Of a DNA stretch of 25,365 nucleotides, positions 22,453-25,365 are shown in pieces (within the stretch, counting starts at the first letter, position 1; every line of letters starts with the position of its first letter). Origin of the DNA: Candidatus Manganitrophaceae bacterium. GTDB taxonomy: Bacteria > Nitrospirota > Nitrospiria > SBBL01 > Manganitrophaceae. The position numbers were made by a program, and so were the translations under genes. The notes under the pieces were generated by a model. The model searched no databases. It was given only the letters and a program-made list of their open reading frames with translations, and was not told where the DNA came from. Where the stretch lies: contig SCUR01000278.1 in the NCBI GenBank assembly GCA_004297235.1, forward strand, positions 1 to 25,365, written 5' to 3'.

Positions 22453-23903
22453 TTAGGAGGGGCGGACGGTCATAAAGAACGTCCGCCCTCCCCGGTCGAC
22501 CAGCAGGAGCACCGTTTGATCCCGTTTTAACTTCAAGATCGCCTCTTCATATTCTTTCACATTCCCCAGCGGTTTTCGATTGACCTCCACGAGGATGTCT
22601 CCCTGTTGGAGCCCCGCCTCCTCCGCGCTGCTGCCCGGCGCCACCGCATCAACCACCACCCCCGGCTGCCCCCGATGCAGACGGCATTCTTCCGCCCCTT
22701 CCGGGGTCATCTCCCGGACCCGAATTCCGCTCGCCGGCGGGCGGGAAGTCTTCTGCTCCGGCGGCTTCTCTTCCCGAACGGCGTCCCTCGGTTGCTCCTC
22801 GACAATGGCGACGATCTCTTTCGACCGCCCTCCTCGATAGACCTTCATCTTGAGCGGACTCCCGACCGGCGCGGAAGCAATCAGATTCCGGAACTGTCCC
22901 GTGCTGTCGACCGATTTTCCATTCGCCTCCCAGATAATATCTCCCCGCTGCACCCCTGCTTTGTCGGCGGGACTGTCGACGAGAAAATCTCCGACGAGCA
23001 CCCCCTGGGGCTTGGAAAGACCGAACTCGACGGAAAGCGCCGGCGTCACCTCCTGGATCGAGAGTCCCAGCCAGCCCCGAACGACCCTTCCCGTTTTGAT
23101 TAAACTCTCCATCACCGGCTTCGCCATGTTGCTGGGGATGGCGAATCCGATCCCCAGCGATCCTCCCCCCTCGCTGAAAATGGCCGTATTCACGCCGATG
23201 AGCTCCCCTCGAATATTCACCAACGCCCCTCCGGAATTTCCGGGGTTGATCGGCGCATCGGTCTGGATAAAATCTTCATAGTCCGCGATGCCGACGTTCG
23301 CACGCCCGACGGCCGAGATAATGCCGAGGGTGACCGTTTCCGTCAATCCGAACGCATTGCCGATGGCCAACGCATATTCTCCGACTTGCAAGAAGGAGGA
23401 GTCTCCCCAGGGGGCGGCCGGAAGATCCTGGGCGTCTATTTTGACGACGGCGAGATCGCTCTTGGCATCGCTTCCGATGATCTTTCCCGGAAATTCTCTT
23501 CGATCATTCAGGATCACCCGAATCTCCTTGGCCTCCTCGACCACATGCTGATTGGTGATGATGTAGCCGTCGGGATCGATAATGACCCCGGACCCCTGGA
23601 CCGGTCCCTCCATTTTGCGGCGTTGGGGAGGCTCCTCCCCGAAGAACTTCCTGAAGAAAGAGTCTTCGGGAAAAGAGTCCGAGGAGGCGTGATCTCGCTC
23701 TCTGTTTCCAATAGTGGAAATGTTCACCACCGCCGGGGTCATTTTTTGGCAATCTCGACAAAAACCGATTCCGAACGGGGGCGCTCCTCCGAAGGTCGCT
23801 CCTGCGGGGGAGCGGCCGCATAGGCGATGGAGTGCGGATGAAAGCCTTCTGCAAGCAAAAGAACCACGATCGCGAGCAACCGTCCTGTATTTGATCGAGT
23901 CAT
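22453..23903 (-). CDS. Do-type periplasmic serine protease (HtrA/DegP), reading frame broken at an A6 run
   Basis: Two overlapping frames rebuild a 483-residue DegP/DegQ-type protease. The first (ATG at 23903, with a GAGGA site) gives a signal peptide and linker of 54 residues, ending VEIAKK and then TGA (23741-23739). The second continues MTPAVVNIST from 23742. The catalytic triad is complete in the merged numbering: H120 (TNQHVV), D150 (SDLAVV) and S224 (GNSGGAL). Two PDZ domains follow (about 280-370 and 400-480). One missing A in the run at 23742-23747 explains the break; the TGA overlaps the next ATG as ATGA. Sequencing error, mutation, slippage or a -1 shift are all possible. The stop region can form a hairpin facing the convergent gene. 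Confidence 0.85.
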
Positions 23904-24547
23904 AAAAATCCTCACCTGTGAGATAAATTCGAAGGGACGCCGGCGCCACCGTTGTTTTCCGTTTCGGGTCGGCAAGATGAAATTAGATTAACATCTGCCG
24001 GCGCTCCGTTCCGTGAAAGCGCTTACAGGTGAAGCCGCGGCTCGCTTGATGAGCCTCAGCTCGCGGGGTCTCGAATTAAAAAAGGATGCGGCTTGTTCCT
24101 CCAATGGAATCCGGACAAGCTTTTCCTTCTTTTCAATATCTTCATTTCTGAGATTGAGCTGCAAGGCATTGTCTTCTAATTAAATCGCCTGAGTATTTAT
24201 TACCCAGCCGCGACATCTTCGATTGAGATATCCCGAATAAACGCGGGCGATCGACTTACCAAGAACGGACCGCCGCGGCAAGCTACCCGGTCGAACTATA
24301 ACCCTGAGGTTGGATAGACTCGCCGGGAGTAAAACCGTTAATCTCATACCAGATAAGGAAAGACTGCATGGAGATGAATCTTCAAAAGACTTACACAGAA
24401 TCATAAGACGTTACGGATGGGATGGAAATAGACCGGAGGCAGTGCAGGGATCCACGGGATCGGCGACGCGTTGTCAGTCGATTCAATGGCAACCGATTCG
24501 CAACAGGACCTCCGTTCGGCGCACCGCTCCATCATCATCATTCATAT
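23904..24547. other. 644-bp intergenic stretch before the riboswitch
   Basis: No credible gene is seen on either strand; open frames here lack ribosome sites and recognisable protein features. A 14-bp palindrome TGAAAGCGCTTACA (24014-24027) looks like a LacI-family operator but stands alone. No convincing promoter for the riboswitch transcript could be fixed, although it must start in the right part of this stretch. Confidence 0.5.
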
Positions 24548-24636
24548 CCTTTGCTCAGAGCAAACCCCATCGAAAGAGAGGGACGCAGAGCGACGGGGCT
24601 AAGGCCGAAAGGCGATGCCCGCCGAGCCGCCAAAGG
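24548..24636 (+). promoter_or_regulatory. GEMM-I type cyclic-dinucleotide riboswitch, probable cGAMP-sensing variant
   Basis: The core matches the GEMM-I aptamer: GCAAACC (24560-24566), a GAAA tetraloop (24572-24575) closing P2, GGGACGCAGAGC (24580-24591), then P3 with GGGGCTAAGGCCGAAAGGC. P1 pairs 24548-24556 with 24624-24636, with a small bulge. The base just 5' of GCAAAC, which equals position 20 in the Vc2 aptamer, is A (24559) rather than G. In studied examples this change marks GEMM-Ib switches that prefer 3',3'-cGAMP. The base at position 47 (A24587) is kept. P2 has two internal mismatches. The 3' P1 strand overlaps the terminator, so ligand binding should allow read-through. Confidence 0.85.
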
Positions 24637-24659
24637 TATTCTTGGCGGCTTTTTTATTT
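24625..24659 (+). terminator. Riboswitch-controlled intrinsic terminator
   Basis: A perfect 9-bp stem, AGCCGCCAA (24625-24633) with TTGGCGGCT (24642-24650), is followed by a T-rich tract. Its left arm is also the 3' strand of aptamer P1, so the two structures exclude each other. Confidence 0.88.
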
Positions 24660-24673
24660 GGAGGCGTTTCAGC

Positions 24674-25365
24674 ATGAGGTTTGGAATCCGAAAAACAATT
24701 CTTCTCTTGGCGATTTTTATTTCGATGAATCATCAGATTGTTTCTGCCGCCGATGCGGTTCTCACCTGGAATCCGAATTCCGAAAACGATCTCGCCGGCT
24801 ATAAAGTGTATGTCGGAACGGACTCACGCATCTACAGCGCCCCAATCGATGTCGGCCGGGTGACCACCTGGACGGCGACCGGCCTCTCCGCCGGGGCCAC
24901 CTACTATTTCGCCGTGACCGCATACAATACCGCCGGCGCGGAGAGCGGCTTTTCGAATGAAGTGAGCAAAACCTTGTCCAGCCCTCCCGATACCACCCCG
25001 CCCGCCCTCTCCAGCGTGAACGCCGCCGGGATCACCCCCGACGGCGCGACAATCACCTGGGGAACCGACGAGCCGGCCGACAGTCGGGTCGAGTATGGGA
25101 CCGCCCCCGCTTACGGCGGATCGACCGGTTTGAACACCGCGATGGTCACAGCCCACTCCCAGAGTCTGACCGGCCTCCTGCCCGGAACGTCGTACCATTA
25201 CCGGGTTCTCAGCCGGGATGCTGCGGGAAATCTGGCGACCTCGGCCGACCATACCTTCACCACCGCCTCCGGCGCCGACAACACCCCCCCTTCTGTTCCG
25301 ACGGCGCTGACAGCCACCCCCCTGTCGGACTCGCAAATCGATCTCACCTGGAGCGCCTCGACCGA
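24674..25365 (+). CDS. Secreted fibronectin type III repeat protein, N-terminal part (cut by window edge)
   Basis: The frame is open from the ATG at 24674 to the window end (230 codons seen). GGAGG lies 10 bases upstream. A signal peptide covers about residues 1-26, ending VSAAD. At least two fibronectin type III domains follow: the first about 28-118, with LTWNPNSENDLAGYKVYVG and TYYFAVTAYNTAGAES; the second about 122-212, with ATITWGTDEPADSRVEYG and YHYRVLSRDAAGN. A third starts near 217 (LTATPLSDSQIDLTWSAS). Such exported proteins usually act in adhesion, polymer binding or the cell surface. The upstream riboswitch places it under cyclic-dinucleotide control. The C-terminal function is not visible. 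Confidence 0.88.
   Translation, partial: MRFGIRKTILLLAIFISMNHQIVSAADAVLTWNPNSENDLAGYKVYVGTDSRIYSAPIDVGRVTTWTATGLSAGATYYFAVTAYNTAGAESGFSNEVSKTLSSPPDTTPPALSSVNAAGITPDGATITWGTDEPADSRVEYGTAPAYGGSTGLNTAMVTAHSQSLTGLLPGTSYHYRVLSRDAAGNLATSADHTFTTASGADNTPPSVPTALTATPLSDSQIDLTWSAST

Noticed and set aside
22456..22492. GC-rich hairpin at the end of the HtrA gene as a bidirectional terminator
   Set aside because: The stem is good but has a bulge, lies within the coding end and has no T-tract on either side.
24014..24027. TGAAAGCGCTTACA, matching the catabolite-repressor (cre) consensus
   Set aside because: A single copy far from any start, and no LacI/CcpA-type regulator in the window. A 14-bp partial palindrome can occur by chance.
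23950..24540. Possible protein-coding frames on both strands before the riboswitch
   Set aside because: None has a ribosome site or a recognisable protein pattern, and the longest plus frame runs through the riboswitch and the FnIII gene in the wrong frame.

Overview
This window appears to come from a free-living, Gram-negative-type bacterium of moderately high GC. It encodes lipobox and exported proteins, a periplasmic Do-type protease, c-type cytochromes, PilZ and GGDEF signalling, and a cyclic-dinucleotide riboswitch. Repeated PCP_red (protochlorophyllide-reductase C-terminal type) domains fused to universal stress and radical SAM modules suggest a Nitrospirota-like lineage. That placement is inferred from family knowledge and was not tested against a database. 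No rRNA, tRNA, CRISPR array or intact insertion sequence was seen.

Layout. Positions 1-732 hold an NfeD/SPFH membrane-quality-control pair on the minus strand behind a near-consensus promoter. Positions 986-1928 hold a 43-residue membrane peptide with its own terminator and an unknown 186-residue protein. Positions 2005-4439 (minus) hold comM, a lipoprotein and a PilZ protein. Positions 4440-4853 are an AT-rich gap with a tight DnaA-box cluster. Positions 4854-6075 hold an unknown exported protein and a CopD-like membrane protein, bounded by a GTGAGGC-type inverted repeat array. Positions 6206-11376 (minus) are the most unusual part: a 899-residue protein with two ATP-binding-type USP domains, five PCP_red modules and three rubredoxin-like zinc/iron ribbons; a radical SAM/SPASM-PCP_red fusion; and a protein with four PCP_red modules. 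That makes ten PCP_red copies in three consecutive genes. Positions 11597-12938 hold a coiled-coil/zinc-ribbon protein and a REC-GGDEF response regulator.

From 13273 to 16896 the genes run on the plus strand: a beta-hydroxyacid dehydrogenase, a doubtful small membrane ORF, a CBS-pair protein, a TMEM175-type potassium channel and a 58-residue membrane peptide. Positions 17053-19176 (minus) form a peroxide-defence unit: a diheme cytochrome c peroxidase, a 2-Cys peroxiredoxin and a PerR-like Fur-family regulator. The regulator keeps the regulatory metal ligands but has lost the structural zinc cysteines. Matching 15-bp palindromes lie in front of the peroxiredoxin and regulator genes. Positions 19250-19900 are a decayed MATE transporter, followed by a DUF488 gene. 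Positions 20729-22417 encode a repeat-bearing membrane protein of unknown role. An HtrA/DegP protease gene (22453-23903, minus) is split by a frameshift in an A6 run.

At the right end (24548-25365) a GEMM-I type riboswitch with a terminator platform precedes a secreted fibronectin type III protein that runs off the window. The base at the ligand-specificity position is A, which in known examples goes with 3',3'-cGAMP rather than c-di-GMP recognition. Its P1 strand overlaps the terminator arm, so an ON switch is predicted. With the GGDEF and PilZ proteins this gives three cyclic-dinucleotide parts in 25 kb. Three minus-strand genes (PilZ, zinc-ribbon, PerR-like) have promoters so close to their ATG that leaderless mRNAs are likely.
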